NCBI RefSeq assembly: GCF_009176725.1
Contig: NZ_AP020337.1
Coordinates: 4,471,501-4,535,500, forward strand
Reading direction: 5' to 3'
DNA: 64,000 nucleotides
Source of the DNA: Pseudomonas sp. KUIN-1
GTDB taxonomy: Bacteria > Pseudomonadota > Gammaproteobacteria > Pseudomonadales > Pseudomonadaceae
This document shows positions 15,440-24,557 of the stretch, piece after piece; the first letter of the stretch is position 1; each line of letters starts with the position of its first letter. The notes under the pieces were generated by a model, which did not search any database, was not told the DNA's origin, and saw nothing but the letters and a program-made list of their open reading frames with translations. The position numbers and the translations under genes are program-made.

Positions 15440-17932
15440 ATGAGCAGACCCACCGATTTCGCTCGACGATGGTTTCTCGCCCGGGGCTGGAAGCCCTTTG
15501 CGTTTCAGAAAGAGGTCTGGGCAGCGGTGAAGAATGGCGAGTCCGGTTTGCTGCATGCCAGCACCGGCTCGGGCAAGACCTACGCCGTGTGGTTCGCCGC
15601 GCTCAACCGCTTCGCCAAAGCCAATACGCTCACCGCTGACAACAAACCCCGCAAACGCAAACCGCCTGCTGAACCGCTGAGTGTCCTGTGGATAACGCCC
15701 ATGCGCGCCCTGGCCGCCGATACCGCCCGGGCCCTTGAGGCACCACTGGCCGAACTGGATATCCCCTGGTCGGTCGGCTTGCGCACCGGCGATACCAGCG
15801 GCAGTGAACGCGCCCGGCAGAGCCGGCGGCTGCCCTCGGCCTTGATCACCACCCCTGAAAGCCTGACGCTGCTGCTGACCCGTGCCGACGCTCAGGTCGC
15901 CTTGTCGACGCTGAAGATGGTGGTGGTGGACGAATGGCACGAGCTGATCGGCAACAAGCGTGGCGTGCAGTTGCAACTGGCCCTTGCCCGCCTGAGGCGC
16001 TGGAATCCACAGCTGATCGTGTGGGGCATTTCCGCGACGCTGGGTAATCAGCAACACGCGCAGCAGGTGCTGATCGGCGACGGCGGCGTGACCGTGCAAG
16101 GCAAGATCGTCAAGGACTTGCAGGTCGATACGCTGTTGCCGTCTTCCATCGAACGCTTCCCGTGGGCCGGGCACATGGGCTTGCGCATGTTGCCGCAGGT
16201 CGTCGCCGAGGTGGAAAGCAGCGCGAGCTGTCTGGTGTTCACCAACACCCGGGCGCAGTCGGAAATATGGTATCAGGCGCTACTGGAGGCCCGCCCCGAC
16301 TGGGCCGGGCTGATTGCCCTGCACCATGGATCGCTGGCCCGAGAGGTACGCGACTGGGTCGAACGCGCGTTGAAAGAAGGCGCACTCAAGGCCGTGGTAT
16401 GCACCTCCAGCCTGGACCTGGGCGTGGACTTTCTGCCGGTCGAGCGCGTGTTGCAAATCGGCTCGCCCAAAGGTGTCGCGCGCCTGATGCAGCGCGCCGG
16501 TCGTTCGGGCCACGCGCCGGGTCGCCCTTCGCGCGTGACGCTGGTGCCGACCCACAGCCTGGAACTGGTCGAAGCCGCTGCTGCACATGACGCCGTCGAA
16601 GCTCGGATGATCGAGCCCCGTGAGTCACCACACCAGCCGCTGGACGTGCTGGTCCAGCACCTGGTCAGCATCGCCCTGGGCGGTGGTTTTCTGCCCGATG
16701 AACTGCTGGGCGAAGTACGCAGCGCCTGGGCTTACCACGACCTCAGCGACGAGCAATGGCAATGGGCGCTGGCGTTTGTCCGCAACGGCGGCCACTCACT
16801 GACCGCCTACCCCGATTACCGCCGCGCCGAACCCGACGAGGACGGCGTCTGGCGGGTCCCTGATGCGCGTCTTGCCAGACGCCACCGCATGAGCGTGGGG
16901 ACCATCGTCAGTGAGGCCACCGTCAACCTGAAATACTGGAAAAAAGGCGGCGGTGGTGGCTCTCTGGGCAGCGTCGAGGAAGGCTTTATCGCCAGACTCA
17001 AACCCGGTGACGGCTTTCTGTTCGGCGGACGCTTACTGGAATTGGTTCGAGTAGAAAACATGACGGCCTACGTCAAGCGCGCGACCGGCAAGAAAGCCGC
17101 CGTGCCACGCTGGAATGGCGGTCGGATGCCGCTGTCCAGCGAACTGGCAGATGCAGTGGTGGAGAAGTTCGATGCCGCTGCGCGGGGCCAATTCAACAGC
17201 CCGGAAATGCGCGCCATCAAACCCCTGCTGGAAGTGCAGCAGCACTGGTCAGGGCTGCCGAGACGCGACACGTTGCTGGCCGAGACACTCAAATCCCGCG
17301 AAGGCTGGCATCTATTCCTCTACCCGTTCGCCGGCCGTCATGTGCACCTGGGGCTGGGCAGCCTGCTGGCCTGGCGCCTGAGCCGGCATCGGCCGCTGAC
17401 CTTTTCCATCGCCGTCAACGACTACGGGCTGGAGCTGCTCAGCGCCAGCGAGATCGACTGGTCGCAGACGTTGCAGGCCGAGCTGTTCAGCGAAACGGAT
17501 CTTTTACCCGATATCATCGCCAGCCTGAACGCTGGCGAGCTGGCCCTGCGGCGCTTTCGGGAAATCGCGCGTATCTCCGGGTTGGTGTTTTCCGGCTACC
17601 CTGGCGCGGCCAAGAGCAATCGTCAGCTTCAGGCATCCAGCGGACTGTTTTTCGAGGTGTTCAAGCAATACGACGCTGACAACATGCTGCTGACTCAGGC
17701 CGAACAGGAGGTCCTGCGTCAGGAACTGGACCTGCAGCGCCTGGAGCTGACGTTGCGCCAGATCAACAGCCGCACGCTGGACCTGCACGCTATAAAACGC
17801 GCGACCCCGCTGGCCTTTCCACTGCTGGTCGAACGCTTTCGCGAAAGCCTCAGTTCGGAGAAACTTGCCGACCGCATCGCGCGCATGGTTCGCGATCTGG
17901 AGAAAGCCGCTGGCCCGGAGCCTGAACGATGA
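15440..17932 (+). CDS. Ligase-associated DNA damage response DEXH-box helicase (Lhr-core type)
   Basis: An 830-residue superfamily 2 helicase. Motif I is LHASTGSGKTYAVW near residue 40, motif Ia lies in LWITPMRALAADTARAL, motif II is VVVDEWHELIGNKRG (DEWH box), motif III is WGISATLGN, motif V is VCTSSLDLGVDFLPVE, and motif VI is RLMQRAGRSGHAPG. The C-terminal half (winged helix plus beta domain) is as in Lhr-core enzymes, ATP-dependent 3'-5' helicases that travel on the loading strand. The PdeM-like gene overlaps its stop by four bases. It is the functional partner of the ligase and exonuclease genes at 7.4-10.2 kb, from which it is separated by the aot operon and REP array. Confidence 0.9.
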   Translation: MSRPTDFARRWFLARGWKPFAFQKEVWAAVKNGESGLLHASTGSGKTYAVWFAALNRFAKANTLTADNKPRKRKPPAEPLSVLWITPMRALAADTARALEAPLAELDIPWSVGLRTGDTSGSERARQSRRLPSALITTPESLTLLLTRADAQVALSTLKMVVVDEWHELIGNKRGVQLQLALARLRRWNPQLIVWGISATLGNQQHAQQVLIGDGGVTVQGKIVKDLQVDTLLPSSIERFPWAGHMGLRMLPQVVAEVESSASCLVFTNTRAQSEIWYQALLEARPDWAGLIALHHGSLAREVRDWVERALKEGALKAVVCTSSLDLGVDFLPVERVLQIGSPKGVARLMQRAGRSGHAPGRPSRVTLVPTHSLELVEAAAAHDAVEARMIEPRESPHQPLDVLVQHLVSIALGGGFLPDELLGEVRSAWAYHDLSDEQWQWALAFVRNGGHSLTAYPDYRRAEPDEDGVWRVPDARLARRHRMSVGTIVSEATVNLKYWKKGGGGGSLGSVEEGFIARLKPGDGFLFGGRLLELVRVENMTAYVKRATGKKAAVPRWNGGRMPLSSELADAVVEKFDAAARGQFNSPEMRAIKPLLEVQQHWSGLPRRDTLLAETLKSREGWHLFLYPFAGRHVHLGLGSLLAWRLSRHRPLTFSIAVNDYGLELLSASEIDWSQTLQAELFSETDLLPDIIASLNAGELALRRFREIARISGLVFSGYPGAAKSNRQLQASSGLFFEVFKQYDADNMLLTQAEQEVLRQELDLQRLELTLRQINSRTLDLHAIKRATPLAFPLLVERFRESLSSEKLADRIARMVRDLEKAAGPEPER

Positions 17933-18585
17933 CGCCGTATCTTGCTGTCACGCTGGCAGGAGAAGAACTGTGGTTGCTGGCCGACAAGGCCATCTACTAC
18001 CCTGCCGAACGATCCTTGCTGATTGCCGACGCGCACTTTGGCAAGGCGGCCGCCTATCGCAAGCTCGGCCAACCGGTGCCGCACGGCACTACACAGGCGA
18101 ATCTGCGCCGCCTGGACAGCCTTCTGAATGCCTATCCCTGCGATCATCTGATCTTTCTGGGCGATTTCCTGCACGCGCCGGAGTCTCACGCAGTCGGCAC
18201 CTTGGCAGCGCTGGAACAATGGCGGGCAGAGCGCTCGACACTGCGCATCACACTCATCCGCGGCAACCACGACAAGCGGGCCGGCGACCCGCCTGCCTAC
18301 CTGGGCATCGATGTGGTTCCCGAGCCCTTGGCGCTTGGGCCCTTTGCCCTGCAGCACGAGCCCGATGCGCACCCTGACCTGCATGTACTGGCCGGGCATG
18401 TTCATCCGGTGTATCGGCTAAACGGTCGCGGTCGGCAAAGCTTGCGGCTGGCGTGCTTCTACCTGGGCCAGCGCGTCAGCCTGCTGCCGGCCTTCGGTGA
18501 ATTTACCGGCGGTTTTCAGATTCGCCCGGCACCGGACAGCACGATCTATGTGACCGGCGGTGATGCAGTGTGGCGAGTGGCATAG
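17929..18585 (+). CDS. pdeM: Ligase-associated DNA damage response phosphoesterase (PdeM/MPE)
   Basis: A 218-residue calcineurin-like metallophosphoesterase with family motifs DAHFGK (near residue 31), FLGDFLHAP, IRGNHDKRAG, and LAGHVHPVYRL with the metal-binding GHxH. Homologues from this cluster are manganese-dependent endonucleases or phosphodiesterases with activity on single-stranded or nicked DNA. It is translationally coupled to the helicase gene (ATGA overlap) and followed by a terminator. Confidence 0.87.
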   Translation: MTPYLAVTLAGEELWLLADKAIYYPAERSLLIADAHFGKAAAYRKLGQPVPHGTTQANLRRLDSLLNAYPCDHLIFLGDFLHAPESHAVGTLAALEQWRAERSTLRITLIRGNHDKRAGDPPAYLGIDVVPEPLALGPFALQHEPDAHPDLHVLAGHVHPVYRLNGRGRQSLRLACFYLGQRVSLLPAFGEFTGGFQIRPAPDSTIYVTGGDAVWRVA

Positions 18586-18607
18586 CGGCAACGGTCGCCA
18601 CATACAA

Positions 18608-18641
18608 AACTGCCTGCCGCTCGCGAGCGCAGCAGGCAGTT
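18608..18641. terminator. Bidirectional terminator
   Basis: AACTGCCTGC (18608-18617) pairs with GCAGGCAGTT (18632-18641) around an inner CGCTCGCGAGCG-type hairpin. It separates the convergent pdeM and small proline-rich gene. Confidence 0.75.
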
Positions 18642-18650
18642 TGGTGATGA

Positions 18651-18872
18651 TCAGGCCACAGGTGCGGGTGGCGGCTCGTCAGGAACAGTAGGACCGCCTG
18701 GCTCGGTAGGCTCCGGGAACGGCGTGTCGGGGCCTGGATCACCCGGGATCCCGCCGCCGACCATGTTCAGCTCCGGGCTGAGATCGGAATGAGCCATCAA
18801 TGACCAGGCGAGTAACCCGATCTCGTTAAGCGGAGATTGAACCTGTTCAGAGATTTTGAAAGTAGTCTTCAT
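18651..18872 (-). CDS. Small hypothetical protein with proline-rich tail
   Basis: A 73-residue protein from ATG 18872 with CTGGAGTG as ribosome-binding site. The first 32 residues (MKTTFKISEQVQSPLNEIGL, then LAWSLMAHSDLSPELN) look like a structured amphipathic leader. A GGG stretch (MVGGGIPGDPGPDTPFPEP) follows, then a tail that is about 40 percent proline with acidic residues and ends PPPAPVA. There is no signal peptide or membrane segment. I do not recognise a family. The leader-GG-tail layout recalls exported peptides or precursor peptides, but no modification or export gene is adjacent. The strong ribosome-binding site and preceding terminator support a real gene. Confidence 0.55.
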   Translation of the reverse strand: MKTTFKISEQVQSPLNEIGLLAWSLMAHSDLSPELNMVGGGIPGDPGPDTPFPEPTEPGGPTVPDEPPPAPVA

Positions 18873-18985
18873 AGGGCACTCCAGATCAAAGGCCGTCGCA
18901 CGTAATGAATTATGCGAAAGCATGTGAGCAGATAGAGTGCGAAATAGAGTATTAATTCAATTCCACTAGTCACCTGGACCGCAAA

Positions 18986-19552
18986 TCAGGTACGCGGCAG
19001 GGTGACGCCACGCTGGCCCTGGTACTTGCCACCCCGATCCTTGTAGGAGACTTCACACTCCTCATCGGACTCCAGGAACAGCATCTGCGCCACACCCTCG
19101 TTGGCGTAGATCTTGGCCGGCAGTGTCGTGGTGTTGGAAAACTCCAGCGTCACATGGCCTTCCCACTCAGGCTCGAGCGGCGTGACATTGACGATGATGC
19201 CGCAGCGCGCGTAGGTGCTCTTGCCCAGGCAGATGGTCAGAACGTTACGCGGAATGCGGAAATATTCGACGGTGCGCGCCAGTGCGAACGAGTTGGGAGG
19301 GATGATGCATACGTCGCTCTTGATATCGACGAAGCTTTTTTCATCGAAGTTTTTCGGATCGACCGTGGCCGAATTGATGTTGGTGAACACCTTGAATTCG
19401 TCGGCGCAACGCACGTCGTAGCCGTAACTGGACACCCCGAAAGAGATCACCCGATCAGCACCTTCGCCACGTACCTGGCGCTCTACGAAGGGCTCGATCA
19501 TCCCGTGTTCCTGCGCCATGCGGCGAATCCACTTGTCCGATTTGATGCTCAT
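18986..19552 (-). CDS. dcd: dCTP deaminase
   Basis: A 188-residue protein starting MSIKSDKWIRRMAQEHGMI. It converts dCTP to dUTP for thymidylate synthesis. Family signatures are VISFGVSSYGYDVRC, FALARTVEYFRIPRNVLTICLGKSTYARCG and the catalytic-region TPLEPEWEGHVTLEFSNTT, ending QRGVTLPRT. Length is normal for the homotrimeric proteobacterial enzyme. It is a single gene with no operon partners. Confidence 0.95.
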   Translation of the reverse strand: MSIKSDKWIRRMAQEHGMIEPFVERQVRGEGADRVISFGVSSYGYDVRCADEFKVFTNINSATVDPKNFDEKSFVDIKSDVCIIPPNSFALARTVEYFRIPRNVLTICLGKSTYARCGIIVNVTPLEPEWEGHVTLEFSNTTTLPAKIYANEGVAQMLFLESDEECEVSYKDRGGKYQGQRGVTLPRT

Positions 19553-19871
19553 GGCGGTGTCCTGAATAGCGAGGTGAAAAAGATATCCGGCATCTTACCG
19601 GGCTGAGGCCGACGGTTCAAAGGCAACAGATCGCGAGTTTGCGTGACCGGCCGGGCTGTTTCGCCGCGAATGGAAATAATCATCAACAGACCATTGGCAC
19701 GTTCGGAAAAAAGGGTTAAGGTGGCGTCACTGTGTTGCTTGTGTCACTGAGAATCTCTACACGATGTTGAATTTCGATCCAACCATCTCCATGAATTTTC
19801 CAGCTCTTTGCACTCAGTCTCGGCCAGGGCTCTTCCTACGCCGCAGTTAACTTTGTCCAAGGAGATTTACT

Positions 19872-20081
19872 ATGTCCAATCGCCAAACTGGTACCGTTAA
19901 GTGGTTCAACGATGAAAAAGGCTTCGGCTTCATCACTCCACAATCCGGTGACGATCTGTTCGTGCACTTCAAAGCTATCCAATCCGACGGCTTCAAAAGC
20001 CTGAAAGAAGGCCAACAGGTTTCTTTCATCGCTACCCGCGGTCAGAAAGGCATGCAAGCTGAAGAAGTTCAAGTTATCTAA
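19872..20081 (+). CDS. Cold-shock domain protein (CspA/CapB family)
   Basis: A 69-residue single OB-fold protein with both nucleic-acid-binding motifs, KGFGFI (RNP1) and LFVHFKAI (RNP2). It binds single-stranded RNA/DNA and acts as an RNA chaperone. An AAGGAG ribosome-binding site precedes ATG 19872. The 5' leader of more than 100 bases is typical of cold-shock genes whose mRNA folding senses temperature. A strong terminator follows. Several paralogues usually exist, so the exact csp/cap name cannot be given. Confidence 0.93.
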   Translation: MSNRQTGTVKWFNDEKGFGFITPQSGDDLFVHFKAIQSDGFKSLKEGQQVSFIATRGQKGMQAEEVQVI

Positions 20082-20100
20082 CTTGTACTGATTCGCTTAA

Positions 20101-20130
20101 AAACCCCGCCCTTAAAAGCGGGGTTTTTTA
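20101..20130 (+). terminator. Rho-independent terminator of the cold-shock gene
   Basis: AAACCCCGC pairs with GCGGGGTTT around CCTTAAAA-type loop bases, followed by TTTTTATT. Confidence 0.9.
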
Positions 20131-20224
20131 TTGTCCGTCTTTTGACCTCTCGCGGCTTGAGCACCTCCTGCACAGCTGACCGGAACGAGAGAAGCACCTC
20201 CCCCGCCCGATCACCGCCATGCAA

Positions 20225-21319
20225 TCAGTCGTCGCTTACCGAAATGGTCGGCATGGCCGGACTTGCAGCTTCCTGCAACACGATCCGTGCACCGACGTGG
20301 CGTGCCAGTTCCTGATACACCATCGCAATCTGACTCTCCGGCTCGGCAATCGCCGTAGGCTTGCCGCCATCTGCCTGCTCGCGAATCAGCATCGACAGCG
20401 GCAGTGACGCCAGCAGTTCGACATCGTACTGCGTCGCCAGCTTCGCGCCGCCACCCTCACCGAACAGATGCTCGGCATGGCCGCAGTTGGAGCAAATGTG
20501 CACCGCCATGTTTTCCACTACGCCCAGCACCGGAATGTTGACCTTGCGGAACATCTCGACACCTTTTTTCGCATCCAGCAAAGCCAGATCCTGCGGTGTG
20601 GTGACAATTACGGCACCGGCGACCGGGACTTTCTGCGCGAGCGTCAACTGGATATCACCGGTGCCGGGCGGCATGTCGATGACCAGATAATCCAGATCAT
20701 TCCAGGCAGTCTGCGTGACCAGTTGCAGCAACGCCCCTGAAACCATCGGCCCGCGCCAGACCATCGGCGTATTGTCGTCGGTCAGAAAAGCCATCGACAT
20801 CACCTCGATGCCATGCGCCTCGACCGGCACGAACCACTTCTGATCCTTGATCTTCGGTCGCGTACCTTCGGGAATACCGAACATCACCCCTTGGCTCGGT
20901 CCGTAGATATCGGCATCGAGGATTCCGACGCGAGCGCCCTCGCGAGACAGCGCCAAGGCCAGATTGGCGGCGGTAGTGGACTTGCCGACACCGCCCTTGC
21001 CGGACGCGACGGCGACAATGTTTTTCACATTGGCAAGCCCCGGAATCTGGCTCTGCGCCTTGTGCGCGCTGATCACGCTGCTGATGGCGACCGTGGCCGA
21101 ACTGACACCGTCCAGATTCTCGATGGCAGTTTTCAACAGGTGCGCCCAACCGTTCCTGAACAGGTCGGCGGCATAGCCCAATTCGAGTTGCACGCTGACC
21201 TGCGCCCCCTGAATATCGATCGACCGCACGCAACCGGCAGTGACCGGATCCTGATTCAGATAGGGGTCGGTGTACTGGCGAAGAATCGTCTCCACCGCTG
21301 CGCGATTGACTGCGCTCAT
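20225..21319 (-). CDS. apbC: Iron-sulfur cluster carrier protein ApbC (Mrp/NBP35 family)
   Basis: A 364-residue protein from ATG 21319 (MSAVNRAAVETILRQYTDP). An N-terminal MIP18-like domain of about 90 residues is followed by a MinD-like P-loop ATPase with the deviant Walker A ASGKGGVGKSTTAANLALAL. The bridging-cluster CxxC lies in HICSNCGHAEHLFG. It assembles or transfers [4Fe-4S] clusters to apoproteins. It is divergent from metG, the usual arrangement in gammaproteobacteria. Confidence 0.92.
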   Translation of the reverse strand: MSAVNRAAVETILRQYTDPYLNQDPVTAGCVRSIDIQGAQVSVQLELGYAADLFRNGWAHLLKTAIENLDGVSSATVAISSVISAHKAQSQIPGLANVKNIVAVASGKGGVGKSTTAANLALALSREGARVGILDADIYGPSQGVMFGIPEGTRPKIKDQKWFVPVEAHGIEVMSMAFLTDDNTPMVWRGPMVSGALLQLVTQTAWNDLDYLVIDMPPGTGDIQLTLAQKVPVAGAVIVTTPQDLALLDAKKGVEMFRKVNIPVLGVVENMAVHICSNCGHAEHLFGEGGGAKLATQYDVELLASLPLSMLIREQADGGKPTAIAEPESQIAMVYQELARHVGARIVLQEAASPAMPTISVSDD

Positions 21320-21504
21320 GGGCTTACTCCGTAAAAAGACTGACTGGAACAGCCGACTATCGTACCTGTTCTGCCAGCAGCCCACATGATTTCACTGAAC
21401 TGCGCCCAGCCTTTCAGGAGCATTCCCACAACCGCACGGGTGAAAAAAATCGTTCAGACCTTTATAGTGGCCGGTCTCCGTTTCACTTCAAGTAGCCGAG
21501 CCCC

Positions 21505-23553
21505 ATGTCCGAGCCACGCAAGATTCTCGTTACCAGCGCCCTGCCCTATGCCAATGGTTCCATTCACCTTGGCCACATGCTCGAGTACATCCAGACCGAC
21601 ATGTGGGTGCGTTTTCAGAAGCACCGCGGCAATCAATGCATTTATGTCTGCGCGGACGACGCCCATGGCTCGGCAATCATGCTGCGCGCCGAAAAGGAAG
21701 GCATTACGCCAGAGCAACTGATCGCCAACGTCAAGGCCGAGCACAGCGCCGACTTTGCCGACTTCCTGGTGGAATTCGATAATTTCCACTCGACGCACTC
21801 GGACGAGAACCGCGAGCTGTCGAGCATGATCTACAAGCGTCTGCGCGATGCCGGTCATATCGCGACGCGCTCGGTCACCCAGTACTTCGACCCGGAAAAG
21901 AAAATGTTCCTGGCCGACCGTTTCATCAAGGGCACCTGCCCGAAATGCGCGGCCGAGGACCAGTACGGCGACAACTGTGAAAAGTGCGGCGCCACCTATG
22001 CCCCGACGGACCTCAAAGACCCCAAGTCGGCGATTTCCGGGGCCACGCCGGTGCTCAAGGACTCGAAGCACTTCTTCTTCGACCTTCCTGCATTCGACGC
22101 CATGCTCAAGAGCTGGACACGCAGTGGCACCCTGCAGGACGCCGTTGCCAACAAGATCGCCGAATGGCTGGACAGCGGCCTGCAGCAGTGGGACATCTCC
22201 CGCGATGCGCCCTATTTCGGCTTTGAAATTCCCGACGAGCCCGGCAAATACTTTTACGTGTGGCTCGATGCGCCGATCGGCTACATGGCCAGCTTCAAGA
22301 ACCTGTGCGCGCGTCGTCCGGACCTGGACTTCGATGCTTACTGGGGAAAGGGCGCGACCACCGAGCTCTATCACTTCATCGGCAAGGACATCGTCAACTT
22401 CCATGCGCTGTTCTGGCCAGCCATGCTGGAAGGTGCTGAGTTGCGCACACCGACCGGCATCAACGTCCACGGCTACCTGACCGTCAATGGTCAGAAGATG
22501 TCGAAGTCGCGTGGCACCTTTATCAAGGCGCGCACCTACCTCGACCACCTGCCGCCCGAGTACCTGCGCTATTACTACGCGTCGAAGCTGGGCCGTGGCG
22601 TCGACGACCTGGACCTGAACCTCGAAGACTTCGTGCAAAAGGTCAACTCCGACCTGATCGGCAAGGTCGTCAACATCGCCAGCCGTTGCGCCGGGTTCAT
22701 TCACAAGGGCAACGCCGGTGTGATGGTCGAAGCCAATGCGGCGCCCGAACTGACCGACGCGTTTCTGACGGCTGCACCCAGCATCGCCGACGCCTACGAA
22801 GCCCGTGACTTCGCCCGCGCCATGCGCGAGACCATGGCCCTGGCGGACCGTGCCAATGCCTATATCGCGGAAAAGGCGCCATGGGCGCTGGCCAAACAGG
22901 AAGGCAGGCAGGATGAAGTCCAGGCCGTCTGTGCGCTGGGCATCAACCTGTTCCGCCAACTGGTCATTTTCCTCAAGCCGGTCCTGCCGAATCTGGCCGC
23001 CGATGCAGAAAAATTCCTCAACGTCGAACCACTGACCTGGGAAGACCACAAGACCCTGCTGGCCAATCATCAGCTCAACCCTTTCTCGGCACTGATGACC
23101 CGTATTGATCCGGTCAAGGTCGAGGCCATGGCCACTGCCTCCAAGGAAGACCTGACCGCTACCGACTCGTCGGCGGACACCGCGCCTGCCGGTAATGGCG
23201 AACTCGCCAAGGACCCGCTGTCGGCGGAAATCGACTTTGACGCCTTTGCCGCCATCGACCTGCGCGTCGCGCTGATTCTCAAGGCCGAACATGTAGAGGG
23301 TGCCGACAAACTGCTGCGCCTGACCCTGGACATCGGCGACGAGCAGCGCAATGTCTTTTCCGGCATCAAGAGCGCCTACCCGAACCCGTCCGAACTCGAA
23401 GGCCGTCTGACCATGATGATCGCCAACCTCAAGCCGCGAAAAATGCGTTTCGGCATTTCGCAGGGCATGGTGATGGCCGCAGGCCCCGGCGGTGAGGAGA
23501 TCTATCTGCTCAGCCCGGACAGCGGCGCCAGGCCAGGCCAGCGCATCAAGTAA
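21505..23553 (+). CDS. metG: Methionyl-tRNA synthetase
   Basis: A 682-residue class I synthetase. The HIGH-type motif is HLGH in PYANGSIHLGHMLEY. The zinc knuckle is CPKCAAEDQYGDNCEKCG, and the KMSKS loop is GQKMSKSRGTF near residue 335. A C-terminal tRNA-binding (EMAP-like) domain (AIDLRVALILKAEHVEGADKLLRL) mediates dimerisation. Length and domain set match the E. coli type. It charges initiator and elongator tRNA-Met. The terminator hairpin at 23563-23601 follows. Confidence 0.97.
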   Translation: MSEPRKILVTSALPYANGSIHLGHMLEYIQTDMWVRFQKHRGNQCIYVCADDAHGSAIMLRAEKEGITPEQLIANVKAEHSADFADFLVEFDNFHSTHSDENRELSSMIYKRLRDAGHIATRSVTQYFDPEKKMFLADRFIKGTCPKCAAEDQYGDNCEKCGATYAPTDLKDPKSAISGATPVLKDSKHFFFDLPAFDAMLKSWTRSGTLQDAVANKIAEWLDSGLQQWDISRDAPYFGFEIPDEPGKYFYVWLDAPIGYMASFKNLCARRPDLDFDAYWGKGATTELYHFIGKDIVNFHALFWPAMLEGAELRTPTGINVHGYLTVNGQKMSKSRGTFIKARTYLDHLPPEYLRYYYASKLGRGVDDLDLNLEDFVQKVNSDLIGKVVNIASRCAGFIHKGNAGVMVEANAAPELTDAFLTAAPSIADAYEARDFARAMRETMALADRANAYIAEKAPWALAKQEGRQDEVQAVCALGINLFRQLVIFLKPVLPNLAADAEKFLNVEPLTWEDHKTLLANHQLNPFSALMTRIDPVKVEAMATASKEDLTATDSSADTAPAGNGELAKDPLSAEIDFDAFAAIDLRVALILKAEHVEGADKLLRLTLDIGDEQRNVFSGIKSAYPNPSELEGRLTMMIANLKPRKMRFGISQGMVMAAGPGGEEIYLLSPDSGARPGQRIK

Positions 23554-23562
23554 ACGACGCGA

Positions 23563-23601
23563 GGCCCGGTATCCTGCCATCAGGCGGATACCGGGCCTTT
23601 G
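23563..23601 (+). terminator. Terminator hairpin after metG
   Basis: GGCCCGGTATCC pairs with GGATACCGGGCC across TGCCATCAGGC; the downstream T-run is short. Confidence 0.65.
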
Positions 23602-23681
23602 CGCATTCGCAAGCTCCCTGATCTGTCCGATAATGCTGCTCTCTCGATAGACAGAACACCTGTTGGTCACCTGGCAAGACC

Positions 23682-24557
23682 ATGACTGAATTGATTCGCC
23701 TGCTTCCCGACGTGGACCTCATCCGCAGTATCGACGCCCTCCTGCCGCAGACTCAGTGCGGCAAGTGCGGCCATCCCGGCTGCAAGCCTTACGCCGAAGG
23801 TATCGCTGGCGGTGAAGCCATCAACAAATGCCCACCGGGCGGCGACGAAACGATAGTCCAGCTGGCCGAACTGCTGTCTGTTCCGGTCCTGACACTGGAC
23901 CTGCAACGCGGCACTGCACCTGCGCAGGTTGCCTTCATTCGCGAAGCAGAGTGCATCGGTTGTACCAAATGCATTCAGGCCTGCCCCGTGGACGCCATTC
24001 TCGGCGCAGCCAAGCTGATGCACACCGTGATTATCAATGAATGCACAGGCTGTGATCTGTGCATTGCTCCATGCCCGGTGGATTGCATTGAAATGCACCC
24101 GCTGCCACTGGCAACGGTCACGCCCGTCGTGGGTGGTCTGGCCCCTACTCCCGAGCTGCAGGAGGCGCGGCAGCGCAAGCGTAGCCATGCGCGGATGCGT
24201 TTCGAAGCCCGAAATGCACGCTTGCACCGCGAGCAGCAAACGCGGCTGGCAGAGCGCCTTGCGCGGTCGCAGCGCGTTGAATCCGCTCGTGACGTGCTGC
24301 CTCGATCCGCCGCCGCCCTCGCCCGGAACGACAAGCCTGCCGGTCCGGATGAAGCAGTGAAAAAAGCCCGGATTGCCTTGGCCATGAGCCGCGCGCAGCT
24401 CAACAAGTCACTCAAGGCATTTGGGCACCCTCCCATTGCGGAGCAGGCCGCCAGGCTTGTGGAATTGCAGCGCGAATACGAAGCTGCCGAGCAGGCACTT
24501 GCAGCGCTTCTACCGCTCCCCGCACAGGCTCATTCCGAGGAAAAGCTCCGCCCATGA
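23682..24557 (+). CDS. rnfB: RnfB-like iron-sulfur protein (orphan, no membrane anchor)
   Basis: A 291-residue protein. The N-terminal cluster motif CGKCGHPGCKPYAEGI...CPPGG is the RnfB/Fe-S (4Fe4S) domain. It is followed by two ferredoxin-type motifs, CIGCTKCIQACPVD and CTGCDLCIAPCPVDC, and then a basic, Arg/Lys-rich helical tail of about 130 residues. Genuine RnfB subunits start with a membrane helix; here the cluster domain begins within the first 25 residues and no helix is present. The other rnf genes, which lie between metG and nth in P. aeruginosa, are absent. The protein is probably a soluble ferredoxin kept after the complex was lost. Its stop overlaps the nth start. Confidence 0.8.
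   Translation: MTELIRLLPDVDLIRSIDALLPQTQCGKCGHPGCKPYAEGIAGGEAINKCPPGGDETIVQLAELLSVPVLTLDLQRGTAPAQVAFIREAECIGCTKCIQACPVDAILGAAKLMHTVIINECTGCDLCIAPCPVDCIEMHPLPLATVTPVVGGLAPTPELQEARQRKRSHARMRFEARNARLHREQQTRLAERLARSQRVESARDVLPRSAAALARNDKPAGPDEAVKKARIALAMSRAQLNKSLKAFGHPPIAEQAARLVELQREYEAAEQALAALLPLPAQAHSEEKLRP

Noticed and set aside
21454..23670. 738-residue open frame opposite metG
   Set aside because: It is the antisense shadow of metG, caused by high GC third positions; metG itself has complete catalytic motifs.
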